Below, one piece after another: positions 45,288 through 57,109 of a stretch of 64,000 bases of DNA; the first letter of the stretch is position 1; each line of letters opens with the position of its first letter. A program made the position numbers and the translations under genes. The notes under the pieces were generated by a model. It was not told where the DNA came from. It did not search any database and was given only the letters and a program-made list of their open reading frames with translations. Source of the stretch: Psilocybe azurescens (taxonomy: Eukaryota > Basidiomycota > Agaricomycetes > Agaricales > Agrocybaceae); NCBI GenBank assembly GCA_023853785.1, contig JAJIRX010000567.1, positions 1,550,001 through 1,614,000 on the forward strand. Direction: 5' to 3'.

Positions 45288-46595
45288 ATGGCAGAATCGC
45301 GTGTTATGAACTTTGGAGCAGGTCCGTCTGCGTTGCCTGTCTCCATTCTTGAAGAAGCGGGGAAAGGTCTGCTCAACTTTGAAGGCACCGGTATGGGCAT
45401 CGCAGAGATCTCGCATCGCTCCAAGGAATTCAGTGCGTATATCGCTGGCGTCGAGGCCCAGATCCGCCAGCAGCTCGACGTGCCGCCTACGCATTCTATT
45501 CTATTCTTGCAGGGAGGAGGCACCGGACAGTTCTCGGCCGTTGTACTCAACATGCTCGCCCGCCATCGCCTGCTGCATCCCGAGCTGGAAGAGGAAGAGC
45601 GCGTGCTGGATTATGTCCTCACCGGGTCGTGGAGTAACGCGGCCGCGAAGGAAGCACGCCGTCTTGCAGGTGGCGCAACAGTGAACGTGGCGGTCGACGC
45701 CCGCACGCTCTCGTCCGATGGGAAGTCCTTCGACCGCATCCCGCCTCACGACGCGTACACGTTTTCGAACGACCCTGCGCTCATTTACTACTGCGAAAAC
45801 GAGACCGTCAGTGGCGTCCAATTCTCCAACGACGAGAGCGCGCCGGAGAGCTTCCCGTTCGAGCTGCTCTCCAAGAACAGCCTCCTCCCGCTCGTTGGAG
45901 ATTATTCGTCGTCGTTCATGTCGCGCCCGATCCCCCGATTGGCCGACCACGCTATTATTTATGCGGGAGCGCAGAAGAACCTTGGGCCTGCGGGTCTGAC
46001 TATTGTCATTGTCCGACAGGACTGCATCGTTGATGTGGACGCCGCGGCGAAGCTGGGTGCGGTACCAGTACCAACAGGGTATACATACAAGACCTTTGCA
46101 GACCAGAAGAGCATGCCCAACACGCCTCCCGTTTTTGCAGTCTATGTCACCGGTCTCGTACTGAAGCGAAATGCAGAACTCGGTGGAGTGGCATATTACG
46201 AGGCAGTCAACAAGAGAAAACAGGAGAAGGTTTACAAAGTATTGAGGGAAGGAGAGGGTAAAGGCTTATTAAAGGGTCATGTAAAGGCAGGAAGCGGGAG
46301 CTGGATGAACATCGTCTTCGAGGTGCTGGGAGACGGGGCAGAAGCGCGCTTCTTATCCGGAGCAGAGGCCAGGGGTATGAAAGGCCTCAAAGGGCATCGG
46401 TATGTCTTTCTTCGATATTTATAACCCCCATCGTTTATGATTCAATCATCTAGATCGGTGGGAGGTATTCGAGTCTCCCTTTATAATGCCATCACAGAAG
46501 AACAAACAGATAGCCTTGTGGAGTACATCCGTGAATTTTTGGATCAACCACCCCTCGAACCCCCAACCTTACCTTCAGAGACTTTGCAAACCTAA
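45288..46595 (+). CDS. SER1: Phosphoserine aminotransferase
   Basis: PLP enzyme converting 3-phosphohydroxypyruvate and glutamate to 3-phosphoserine, the second step of serine synthesis. Exons: 45288-46399 and 46454-46595, 417 residues with an exact codon sum. It begins MAESRVMNFGAGPSALPVSI, with the usual GMGIAEISHRSKEF and LQGGGTGQFSAV segments. The PLP lysine sits in AGAQKNLGPAG (around residue 229), and the C-terminus reads GGIRVSLYNAITEEQTDSLV. GC content is visibly higher than in the neighbouring intergenic DNA. No frame break. Confidence 0.96.
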
Positions 46596-46980
46596 ACCTA
46601 CTACCGCAATCTCCCGCAAATCATTGTTCTCTTATATGTCTAGGAATCAAAATCTCTTCCGTACAATTTCTGGCCCATTCTTTTGTAGCATACTTATCAA
46701 TCCAATTGTTTCCCTCTTGCATTGTATCTTTCACATAAGTCGATTACTTACTTTATTTGTTCCAGATACCAATCAATCCCCGTGAAGAATATCCATACAC
46801 CTCGTATATCTCTTCTTGATCTCGTTCATTCATCTTTTATGTACTTACCAGACGTCAGTGTTCCCGTTATCATTCGCCTAGATAGAGTATGCATTGATCA
46901 AATGTACTGACCCACATGGCCCTACAAATGCATGCTGATGTTAAGATATGATAGCAATACAAAGCACCTCGTATAGCATA

Positions 46981-47076
46981 GTCACTTTGCCGGAGTGGTT
47001 AACGGGATCGCCTGCTACATTGTAGTAGATCAGCGGTTGGTCTTTGACCGCGAGTGTTCGAATCGCTCAGGTGACG
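46981..47076 (+). tRNA. tRNA-Ser(GCU) with 14-nt intron
   Basis: Full cloverleaf by eye: acceptor stem GTCACTT/AGGTGAC, D arm around GCCGGAGTGGTTAACGG, anticodon stem ATCGC/GCGGT, long variable arm GGTC-TTT-GACC and T stem GAGTG/CGCTC around TTCGAAT. The anticodon GCT is at 47014-47016. A 14-nt intron (47018-47031) starts one base 3' of the anticodon, the canonical position. The discriminator is G, as in serine tRNAs. A short T run (CTTTTTG, 47077-47082) follows as the Pol III terminator. Confidence 0.93.
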
Positions 47077-47548
47077 CTTTTTGCATCATTTTACTGTTAG
47101 ATCACTTCAAATTGGTTTGTTCGCATAATTTCGCAGCGGACGGTATTGAATGAGGAATGTCCAAATAAATAAATAAAACCAACGTTTGGGATTTCAAATA
47201 ACGGGCGCTTAGATTGATAACCTACCCGATATCCCTTTGTAGCTTTTTAAGTACTATTATCGCAATGAGATCAGTTTGCTACTGATATTCCGCATCCAAC
47301 GAGTAGACAGAACGAATTTGACAAAGGCCAAAAGGAGAATGAATAAACAAAAGGAAGGGTGGGTAAAACCAGGGTAACGCATTGGACAGAAGAACCGACT
47401 GTATAAAAGTGGAAGAAAATGAACTGGGATTCCTGCCTGTACCGTATACGGTCATCGAGTGTGAATTCAGAAAAGGTGGAGTCGGGCTTTTCGAGTGGCG
47501 GATAGCTCTTGAGCCCGTTTTCGACGGGCTTCTCCTACGTAAACATAA
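47077..47548. other. Intergenic after tRNA-Ser
   Basis: Begins with the Pol III T-run terminator. No other feature seen. Confidence 0.4.
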
Positions 47549-48269
47549 TCAGAGATGAGGGGGTACAGGCGAGGAAATATTATGCGTACTGCGAGAAATG
47601 CAAGGATCCTCTCCAGCATCTAGACGGCGACGATTTTCGCGCAAGATCTCGCTTATGCGTTCGCTGGCTTCCATAAGCACGGTGCAGTCCACATCTCTCG
47701 TATCAAAGAGGCTGGGAGATGCTGGGGTGATGAATACGGCTTTATTTAAATCTGGACAGGAGGTATCCTGTACAATGAAGTAGAAGTTTGAATAAACAGC
47801 CGTCAGCGTCATTCTAGTGTGGACAAAAAAGAGCAGCTAACTGAGTAAATCGAAAAATCGACCGTCGAGGAATCATCCACCGACCAGAGGGTCGTGTCTC
47901 CTTGTTCGGATCCATCTGATTCTATTTTCACAGAAACACTTGGCTCCTCCATGTTAAACAGGTGCCTCGACTCGAAATATACCTCCTCATCTATGTGAAA
48001 GAGAGGATTCGTGCATAAAGTCAGCTTCCTTCTCTATCTCTGCGAGAATATTCGCACACACCTTGAACTGGAAGTATTGGTCGGCATTTATACTCCAACT
48101 CGGGTTTAGCTCTGGCAGGACATGTAGTGCTAACGGGGAAGATTGCCGTATTCGATGTATTCCAGTTGGATGGGGGCATCCTCGGCAAGCAAGCTTTGAC
48201 GACCGCAGACCCTATCAAATTGGCGGTAGCTCCAGCAGCAAACTTGACGACATGAAATATCATTCCCAT
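47549..48269 (-). CDS. Hypothetical protein, 191 aa, three exons
   Basis: Exons 48269-48062, 47990-47842 and 47767-47549 have good donor and acceptor sites and sum to exactly 192 codons including stop. I do not recognise the family. The first exon contains a hydrophobic Ala/Val-rich start (MGMIFHVVKFAAGATANLIG), which could be a membrane or targeting segment. The second is acidic (DEEVYFESRHLFNMEEPSVS). The third has a globular look (DTSCPDLNKAVFITPASPSL, then VDCTVLMEASERISEILREN). An alternative start in the first exon cannot be excluded. Coding composition and exact frame make a real gene more likely than chance. Confidence 0.55.
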
Positions 48270-49304
48270 GGCTTTTTCACCCGACTAAGCTTCAGGAGTC
48301 GTTGGATAGAACCTTGACTGGCAGATGTCTGCTGGAGTGCGCCGCAGACTCCTCGAAAAGCGGGACTTGCTTCATTTATACAAAGCTATCCGGAAACGGT
48401 TACATTATAAAGTGGCCTAAAGCTGGGTAGATGAACGGATAAGAGGTCAGCCTCTTTGCTGAAGTCAGATAATTAAATAAGATATCGGGAGCCTCGTGTA
48501 CCGTTGGCGAGACGGACCAGGTCTGTTTCGAAGCCTCGGAGGTGTATTTATATCTCTGGGGTCCGTGGTTCCAATTTATTATTTTATTTTATGCTCTGGT
48601 CACATTTCCATAATATTGACTCTTAAGCGCCCCAGACAGACATGTTACCATCATGTTGCTCATTGGCTCCCAATGCCATACATATGTACTCGAGTACGCA
48701 CTGACTCACAGTTAAGACCGAGAAAGCACTGATTTCAAGCTCATCATTAGCGTTTATGGGGCTTCAGAACAACAGTCTAATGCCTGAGGGATCTTCGAGG
48801 AATCTTCGAGATTAGCCAGTGCCGCAGGAGAACGGCCCTTATTTCCACTGAATTTGTTATGCAAAGCGCCAATCAGTACGAACTAAAGGACAAATGTATT
48901 TTATCTTACATTAGTAGGCTGTAGCATTGCAAGTGATATAGACTAATGATTCCAAAGGCTAGCCTTCTCGATATTATTATCTCAACTACTATCCATGTTA
49001 AGAAAGAACTTGGAGAGGAGCAGCAGTCGTATGCGATCACTGTCGTTCAACTGGGCCTGTGACGAATTGTACAGAATAGTAGATTGTCAGTCAAGATTTT
49101 CAGTCTACTAACGAAAGAAATTTGAAGGAATGAAATGAATCATGCTATAAGTTCGTACAAGTAGCATCGCCGATCCAGACATTCCTTTTGAAAGATGAAC
49201 CTAGGTCCTTCATATGACTATGTTTGTAAATGAAAAAGATTGATAATATTACAGTCTCATGTTGTTATTACAATGGAGCCGTAATGTAGGGACTATGGTG
49301 TGAT
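48270..49304. other. Intergenic, nothing recognised
   Basis: About 1 kb of AT-rich sequence without supported coding frames, RNA genes or clear repeats. Confidence 0.35.
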
Positions 49305-50330
49305 CTAGAAAGGTTCAGCTGGGAGCGCATAATTAGCCAGTGTCCGATTATCAGGCACGGAAATGCAAAAACATACCCACTGATGGCAGTAATGAAACAT
49401 GGAAGTCACAATTAATGTTTATAGCATAAGTTATTACACTATCCGTATATGAAGCGGTGGCAAGGACCCCAGTTGCACGTCGGAAATCAGACAGATAGAA
49501 GCTGATGTAGACCTGGTCCTTCTCGCCAACGGTACTCGTGGAGTATGGAATGTTCAAGACCTATGTAGTCGGGTATCCAATTGAGGACAATCATTCAGAA
49601 TTTTGAACCATCACAAACGATTGGGACTACAAGTTAGACATCGAATCGCAAATATTCCGCGTCAGCTTTCAATTTAGGTGTCCATGCGAATGCGCCTCGA
49701 TCGAAGCGTATGATGGTGCCTGTTCGAATTCGGCCGGAAAGTCTACATGTTATCATTTATAGCCATCGTTTGAATGATTTCTATGAGATTGAGGGAGATA
49801 CTGCAAGGCCATTGAAAGTGACATGACTCCTTTCAACTATCTAAACAAACAGTTAAAGCAGGTTTTTCGTAGCTATTTTGGGCTCACCAGTAGAAGTGAG
49901 GTGACACTAAGGACTTGGACAAGCTGAGTGAGAATATGGTAGTCAGGTTCAAACCCCGAGGGCGCATCGCTGATACGATCCTAGTGAAGACGGTTGAAAT
50001 TGAAGAATATTCGTCAGGACGCGTCTACGGACAAAGAAGTCGAGTCCAAGCGTGGCGGTAAATGTAATACTCGTGATTCTCATGCAAACCTAAACCCCAC
50101 TCGTCCATAGTACAAGTATGTTGCCTCAACGAGATGGCCACGCTACTCATCTAGAGCGCCGTGACCTCGTTGACAATGAGAACCTTGAATATCAAATGAA
50201 GAGTACAAGGGAAATTCCAGGATATCCAGAAATGTTTCTGCATGGGAAGCACATACGATACGAGACCTTGCCGTAGCACTGGCATGGAGATCACATCCTC
50301 GAATGTACCCATTCTCTGTCCAGAAATATC
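49305..50330 (-). pseudogene. Coding-like fragments of an unrecognised gene
   Basis: A series of short segments on the minus strand looks protein-coding and is separated by plausible introns, but I cannot join them in one frame: GQRMGTFEDVISMPVLRQGL (about 50320-50245), MDEWGLGLHENHEYYIYRHA (50108-50045), DRISDAPSGFEPDYHILTQL (49980-49890), VERSHVTFNGLA, RIRTGTIIRFDRGAFAWTPK with LKADAEYLRFDV (49735-49637), and VLNIPYSTSTVGEKDQVYIS with FYLSDFRRATGVLATASY (49560-49375). Either it is a decayed gene or a real gene with several indel errors, as in its neighbours. No family is recognised, so no function is offered. Confidence 0.3.
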
Positions 50331-51057
50331 GTCAACTCCCAGAAGGGTTGAAGAAATTTGAGAACAACAGTCTAAGTGCCAGTGCAGCGTGAATAAAAAC
50401 CACTCCGCAGACGTATGTCAACGCTACGAGAATCGTTATCTTATAGTATATAAACCTAAAATTATAATTGTATGAACATCTTTTATGGGTTGCGTGGCGT
50501 ATAAAAGACGGGACTCAAGGGTAAACACCCGAATTGAAATTGGTGATAATACAGTCGGTTCCCCTGTGTAAGGGATTTGGCCGCCTGCATGACAACTACA
50601 CGTCTGATATGAATTTCTCTCACCTTTGAATGCAATTTACCACTACAATTTACCGTGACGAGTCCTAAACGATCTTGAGTTGATCTTGAGGAGTCCTTAG
50701 GTGGTCTGTGGCGTCGATTTAAAACGGTCAGTTCCAGAATGCATCAAATTGTGATCACGGAAGGTTCGAGCTCAGAAATTGTGGATGCACAGTCAAAATA
50801 CAGAGATGCGACGAGGGACACGACCAGTCATTTCCGGGCAACTTCTGGGAAGCAAGTACAAACTTACATAATTATGACTAATCAAAGAACCCACGGGTCG
50901 AAAGTTTAGATTTCCGGCCATCCGTTACGGACCAACGGACCCACCCGTGTATATAACGTGTTATCGACACAGAGATTACGTTCAAAGATCTCTTGGTATA
51001 TTTTAAGAAAAACTTGGTCTTTATAATCTCTCATAAACTTTCAGAATCGAGTCAGTC
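50331..51057. other. PDX1 upstream region
   Basis: Promoter side of the pyridoxal phosphate synthase gene. No specific site recognised. Confidence 0.35.
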
Positions 51058-52700
51058 ATGTCTACCACACCTGCCCAGGGTACACCTTCCCTTCAAACCC
51101 CTCCTATCCCTCAAGGAGCGGGAAGCGCCGCCGTTCCGAGCATTGCTCCTGCGCGCGCTAGTGCTGCTAACAGGGAAGGGGGAACAGCCTGGAACCTTCA
51201 ATGTATGACTAGTTCTCATTGCGCACCACAGAGATATCTATGGTGATGTCTGATACACTTCTTTGACAGGTTAAATCTGGTTTGGCACAGATGCTGAAAG
51301 TATGTTTGATTCTTCGAATCACCCTGCCGATCGATCCATTGATATGCGCTATAAGGGAGGTGTCATCATGGATGTAATTAATGCAGAGCAGGTAAGTTTT
51401 TTTTATAGCTCGCCACAGTCTTTAGACGAAACATCAGACTGTATTTTTGTAGGCTCGTATTGCCGAAGAGGCTGGTGCATGTGCCGTAATGGCTCTTGAA
51501 AGGGTGCCTGCTGATATTAGGAAAGAAGGTGTGATCACTTATCCTATATACTCAGGTATATAACATGGACTCATCTTACATACGGTCTTGCAGGCGGTGT
51601 TGCGCGCATGGTATGCCATCTCAGCCGCAACTGATTCTGGATTAATCTTATCTGATTTGATTAGAGTGATCCCGACATGATTAAGAAGATTGTCGATGCA
51701 GTCACTATCCCCGTGATGGCCAAAGTTAGAATTGGACATTTCGTTGAAGCCCAGGTAATGACATAATTGAATTCGATGTGATTTAGATGGCTCAAAACGT
51801 AACTCCAGATCCTTCAAGTTATTGGCGTTGACTATATTGATGAATCTGAGGTGCTCACACCTGCGGATGATGAATATCACATCAATAAGCACGGATTCAA
51901 AGTTCCTTTCGTATGTGGTGCCAGAGATCTTGGTGAAGCCCTTCGACGCATCTCCGAAGGTGCAGCCATGATCCGCACCAAAGGTGAAGCTGGCACCGGC
52001 AATGTAGTGGAGGCCGTTCGTCACCAACGAGCTGTCATGAGTCAAATCAGAAAAGCAAGCGTAATGACTGAAGAGGAGCTCTACGTATTCGCAAAGAGAT
52101 CCAAGCTCCTTTCCATCTTCTCAAAGAAACTGCCAGACTTAAACGTCTCCCTGTTGTGAACTTCGCTGCTGGTGGTGTCGCTACTCCCGGTATGTCTTTC
52201 AAAGAAGTATCCTGACAATGTACATTTTGCTCATCATGCAAATATATTATTATAGCTGACGCTGCGCTTATGATGCAACTTGGATGCGATGGAGGTGTGT
52301 TTCTTAGGGATCAATTGCATCTGGATAAAATGGCACTCATTGTTTTCCTTCAGTCTTTGTTGGGTCTGGGATTTTCCATGCAAGTTTACAAACTCTCTAG
52401 TTCATCCAGAGTATTGATTTTCTGTTCAGTCTGGCGATCCCGCTAAGCGAGCTCGCGCGATCGTGCAAGCTGTAAGTTATTTGTTTTTTATTGATCAAAA
52501 GCAAGTCGATAACCAACGATCGGTTAGGTTACACACTTCAATAACGCTAAACTATTGGCCGAGGTGTCTGAAAACCTGGGGCCTGCCATGGTTGGATTGA
52601 CAATGTAAGTCTTTTAGTGAAATTTTGTTGTCCATTCTTCTCACCGCTGTCTAGTGATGAAAATCTCAAGGGAGGAAACTTCGCTGCCCGCGGCAAGTAG
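51058..52700 (+). CDS. SNZ1: Pyridoxal 5'-phosphate synthase, Pdx1/Snz subunit
   Basis: Synthase subunit that makes PLP from ribose 5-phosphate, glyceraldehyde 3-phosphate and ammonia supplied by Pdx2/Sno. Twelve exons: 51058-51202, 51270-51299, 51356-51391, 51453-51528, 51593-51609, 51665-51754, 51809-52189, 52256-52294, 52354-52379, 52430-52471, 52528-52604, 52655-52700, 334 residues. The catalytic lysines sit in [21 protein letters not shown] and [13 protein letters not shown] segments; [20 protein letters not shown] and [12 protein letters not shown] are canonical. Two homopolymers need changing: G5 at 51178-51182 is one too long (giving [11 protein letters not shown]), and A3 at 52093-52095 is one short (giving [20 protein letters not shown]). 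The intron at 52380-52429 uses a GC donor (CAT|GCAAGT). No Pdx2 gene lies nearby. Confidence 0.94.
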
Positions 52701-53078
52701 ATGCTATGAGTAAGATGCACATTTTCAACAAGACAGGGATTCAAGCCTTTCGGGTTTCGGGGAACACAAATGCATGATTCCTTCCAATATTTATTGGCAT
52801 TTTCAACAATGCATGCTATATAGTGTATTTTACTGTTTCGCCGATTTTTACAGATAAATGAAGAAAACTTGTTATACTAACACCGTGAAAAAACTCGGTT
52901 TGTTATGCAATAATTTAATGTCAAAGGGGGATATCATATGACGTCACCATTGCGGTTCAAAGTTACTTATAAATGGACGATCACTCTCCAACAGGACCTC
53001 TCAACTTCTCCTTTGCCACCGATTCATCTTGAAACCAGAAATTATTACAAAATACACTCAAAGCAAGAAGCAAATCAA
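52701..53078. other. PDX1 3' side and upstream of the 88-aa gene
   Basis: No gene. The in-frame sequence upstream of 53079 is open to about 52938, so a longer N-terminus for the next gene is possible. A TGACGTCA-like site (atgacgtcac) lies at 52937-52946. Confidence 0.35.
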
Positions 53079-53464
53079 ATGTCTAATGCTCAACCTAAAG
53101 AAGCCTTGAAAGCATTCATCAAGGCATGCGAATTCACTTCAAAACACCGAAATCTTTACTCAACTTCTGACTCACAGCGCGATCCTAATACAGAGTATAC
53201 ATTTGACAGCGACCGTGATAGTTCAATATCAGAGATTTGTAGGCAAAATGGAAGAGCGAATAATGAATGTATAACAGTGAGTGACTATAGATACTGTGGT
53301 CTGGATATCTCGAAGAAGTCCATCTGACTCACATTTGCAGCTACAAATGAACGCCAAACGACTGTTTGAAGCCATGCAGGTGGGTCGCTTATTTAATTCA
53401 ATGACTACTTATCGTTTACATTCTCTGTTATAAGGATCAAGGATTTTTTGCTCGTTGCCTATAG
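53079..53464 (+). CDS. Small hypothetical protein, 88 aa, three exons
   Basis: Exons 53079-53276, 53341-53379 and 53435-53464 with clean GT..AG introns give 88 residues and an exact codon sum. Sequence: an amphipathic start (MSNAQPKEALKAFIKACEFT), a charged middle with NTEYTFDSDRDSSISEICRQ, and the end LQMNAKRLFEAMQDQGFFAR then CL. No signal peptide, membrane helix or known motif. I do not recognise it. Intron-exon consistency over three exons in so short a gene makes it likely to be real. Confidence 0.55.
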
Positions 53465-53883
53465 ATCCACAGCGGACATATATGAAATGCAGACCGTTAC
53501 CCAAATAGTCGCCAAATAGTTGGTATAAGAATCGTAGTCTATGACCAGGTCCATGACCTCATTTTTAATTTTTGCGAGCCTCAACATGTCGTCCATACAC
53601 TACTGGCTAATGAGTGAGTTGAGTTTAATGAGTTTGAGACGTCGTGTTCGGCGGCTTTGGTTCGCGTCATAAATGAGCATATCCTCTTGCAGTCATTTCA
53701 CCATCACGTGGTGACACGCGTGACGCCACGTCGACTGTTACACGGACCGGCGACTGGTGTTGGTATTCGTGCTGAAGCAATGCTGATTCCTGAAGTTGAG
53801 GTGAACAACGTCAGCGGACAGTCATCTAGTGCCTTGTGCCAGAGTCAAAATAGCTACCCCTTGAACAGAGGAATCCTGCTACG
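53465..53883. other. Spacer before glucosidase I
   Basis: No gene seen; contains the glucosidase I promoter. Confidence 0.35.
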
Positions 53884-56800
53884 ATGCGGATTTCTCTGCT
53901 TTTGCTTCTGCCGTTTGCAGGAACAGTCCTTTGCCGGCCCACCAACGATACCCTGCTATGGGGAGCATATAGACCAAACCTTTATTTTGGCCTGAGGCCC
54001 AGGATACCCCAGTCCCTCATGACTGGTCTCATGTGGTTTGGAACGCATGACTATCAATCTGTTGGAAGTAAGTTATACAGCTTCCTTGTACATCCCCGTC
54101 ATTTATTCCGTATATTGTAGAAATCAGGCATGCCTGTGACCAAGGGGATAATCTAGACAGTTATACCTGGACGGAATACGATACTAGGGAGGGCGGCGTG
54201 CAAGTCATCGAAGATAGCTTCAACAATGTTAAAATCACCACAGAATTTTTGAAGGTGGCGGGAGGTGATCATGGAGGCAGCTGGGCTGCGCGTATCAAGG
54301 GCGAACCTATTGACAGATGTACGTATCTTTGCTCGAAATTTCGGTGAAACAGCTTACGACGTTTTATGCAGCTAAAATCTCGAGAGTTTCACCCATTTTC
54401 TACTTCGGTCTCGAGGGACTCGGAGGACTGGACATGGAAACCGAAGAGAATGAAAACGTACGGAAACAAACAATTTGTATGCCAGCTTGGCTGAATTCAG
54501 TATACAGGGAATCCCTGGGGAAATAAAGCTTTCAGGATCCTCTCCAGATCTAGACGAGTTTACCATTCGTATAGTTGACAGTAAGCACTTGTTTATGTCT
54601 CCCTACGAACCATTGTACAAGAAATATGTCTCTAGGTGCTGATAACCGAGCTGTCGTTATTGGACCTCATGCGGATGCTTTCCAGAGCAGGCTCGGGAGA
54701 ACTCATTTTGCAGGGCGTCCTGTCAAAGAGGGCGATATATGGCAAGCAAATCGTGCGTCATCTCCTCTTTTACGAATTAGTTTGTAACATTAATGAGGAA
54801 CCAGAAATAATCTCAAGGGCAATCCTGGATCGCGCACGGGATGTTATAGCTCCATATCAAGACCCTGCAGTTGGTGCACCGGACCCGTCATTTGTATTGC
54901 AGCTTCCGGATGATGTTTATACCAATAGCAACCTTTTCGCCATACAAAAATTCTTTGATGGGCCGTTCCAGTTCGATGTTTTCTTCGATAGTGCCAGCCT
55001 AAAGCAAAAGTTGACGTGTAAGCTACTCCTACTCGCAAGATATAAGCTGTTGGTTAACATTGCATTGTATTGTGAAGCCGCAACATTGGACCAAGGAATC
55101 CCGGCATTAGTCGAAGCTTATGGACGACGTTTCCGAGAGGTCTTTCCTCACCCGATAGATTATCCTGCGGATAAGAAAGATTCTCTGGAATCATTTTCTA
55201 AAGCTGTGACGTCTAACCTTGTTGGTGGTGTTGGGTATTTCTACGGTACCTCGATTGTGGATCGGAAATTCTCCTACGAATGGGACGACGACGAAGATGC
55301 TGTGATTAACAACGCAGAAGAAAAAGGTGCAAAATTGACAGACCCCAAGGCGCTGTTGACTGCCACACCGAGTCGAAGTTTCTTCCCCGTGGATTTTACT
55401 GGTACGCCACGTCGTGATATACACAAAATCAATTCGAACTCAGATATATTCTTTTAGGGATGAGGGCTTCCACCTATTACACATTGGACAATGGGACAAC
55501 GACTTTAGGTTGGTCCTATCTACCTTTACCTCGCTTCGGTATTTGTGTTGAATCATTTCAGTCTTGAAATCCTCAAGGACTGGATTGACCTCATCGATGA
55601 CGACGGTTGGGTTGCTCGAGAACAGATTCTCGGTGAAGAAGCTCGCAGCAAGGTTGAGACTTCGAGATATTGCGTTTTTGATATGAAGACTGACATAATC
55701 AATAAGGTCCCTGCTGAATTCCAAACACAAGTGCCCAATTATGCTAATCCACCCACGTTGACAATGGCAGTAGTTGCTTTCATCGAGCGCGTAAAGAGGG
55801 CGTCATCTGGTCACGACAATATCGATGCGGATCTAGGTCTGGATCTAGGCATGGGTACAGGACAAGCTCCCCTTGGCACGGCTCAAAAGGTCACGGCAAT
55901 AGAAAGTCAGTTTGTCGAAAACCCAGAACTTGCACGCGCCTTTCTACAAGAAATCTACAAACCATTGAAAAGGCATTATGACTGGTTTAGGCGCACACAA
56001 CGGGGACAGATCAAGCAATATTCCAGAAAAGCACGTTCAAGGACAGAAGGTTACCGTTGGCGTGGTCGGTCAGAGCTTCATGTATTGACGAGTGGAATGG
56101 ACGACTATCCAAGAGGTCCTCCGCATGCCGGAGAATTGCACCTTGATTTGATTTCGTGGGTGGCTTACTTCTCGCGGACGATGCGAGAAATTGCATCGTT
56201 TGTCGGAGAGAAAGAGGACGAAATTACATTCGCCAAAAATGAGCGGGCCATTCTCGACAACATCGAAGGTAAGTTCTCTGAGATTGCCATCACTCTGCGT
56301 GGTTCAAATGATAATTGGTTACAATAGATTTACACTGGAATGAAGAAGAACAAATGTACTGCGATGTTGACGTTGACGATGAAGGTAGTTTTTGCAATTG
56401 ACATCATTCACAGTGTAATTCTTGACATGAGTGTAGACGAATCGTATCACGTCTGCCACAAAGGTTATCTTTCCCTGTTCCCTTTCCTTTTGGAGCAACT
56501 TCCACCTTCCTCTCCCTCACCTGGGTGCCATTCTTGATATCCTGAGTGATCCAGATCACTTATGGTCACCATACGGTATTCGGAGTCTGTCTGCTTCGCA
56601 TCCTGAATTTGGTAAAGGCGAAAATTATTGGAAAGGTCCCATTTGGATTCAGATGAACTACCTTGCCCTACGAGCGCTTCACAAGGTATGCAGTACTCCT
56701 TATACATTTTCTCTTATCTTAGTGTTGAACGTACCCCGGAGACATACGCTGCACAAGAGGGCCCATATCAAGAGAAGGCAAAACAAATTTACAAAGAGCT

Positions 56801-57109
56801 ACGTAAAAATGTAGTGGACAACGTGGTCAAGGTCCGTCTCGAACAACGTGGGTTATCTCAAATGTTCACCTTATTCGTGCAGGAGTATGAAAGAACTGGA
56901 TATGTATGGGAACAATATGATGCGATCAGTGGGGAAGGCAAAAGAAGGTATGCACTGACATCACATTGCTCTATTCTCTATTTTCACAGCGTTTTGGCAG
57001 TCATCCATTCACCGGTTGGACTTCGTTAACTGCATTGAGTATGTGGATCTGTTTCTCTTGATACTCCAAACTCACTGATGTGCTTTTAGTCCTTGCTGAG
57101 AAATATTGA
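53884..57109 (+). CDS. GCS1: Mannosyl-oligosaccharide glucosidase (ER glucosidase I, GH63)
   Basis: ER-lumen enzyme removing the terminal alpha-1,2 glucose from the newly transferred N-glycan. The start codes a signal peptide ([17 protein letters not shown]) followed by [20 protein letters not shown]. About 13 exons follow, with [122 protein letters not shown] and the end [15 protein letters not shown] at 57109. Frame breaks: near 54455-54458 (-1), C4 at 55385-55388 (-1, restores SFFPRGFYWDEG), C3 at 56514-56516 (+1) and A4 at 56940-56943 (-1). The junction at 54738-54800 is unresolved. Three introns are 54-60 nt, in-frame and stop-free. It is either a pseudogene or, more likely, an error-ridden intact gene. 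Confidence 0.88.

Noticed and set aside
45206..45950. Minus-strand frames of 86-149 codons over the SER1 gene
   Set aside because: They are antisense shadows of a GC-rich, clearly identified coding exon.
4312..56943. Programmed ribosomal frameshifting as the cause of the many frame breaks
   Set aside because: The breaks are of both signs, occur in unrelated proteins at non-slippery runs and lack downstream structure; sequence error explains them better.
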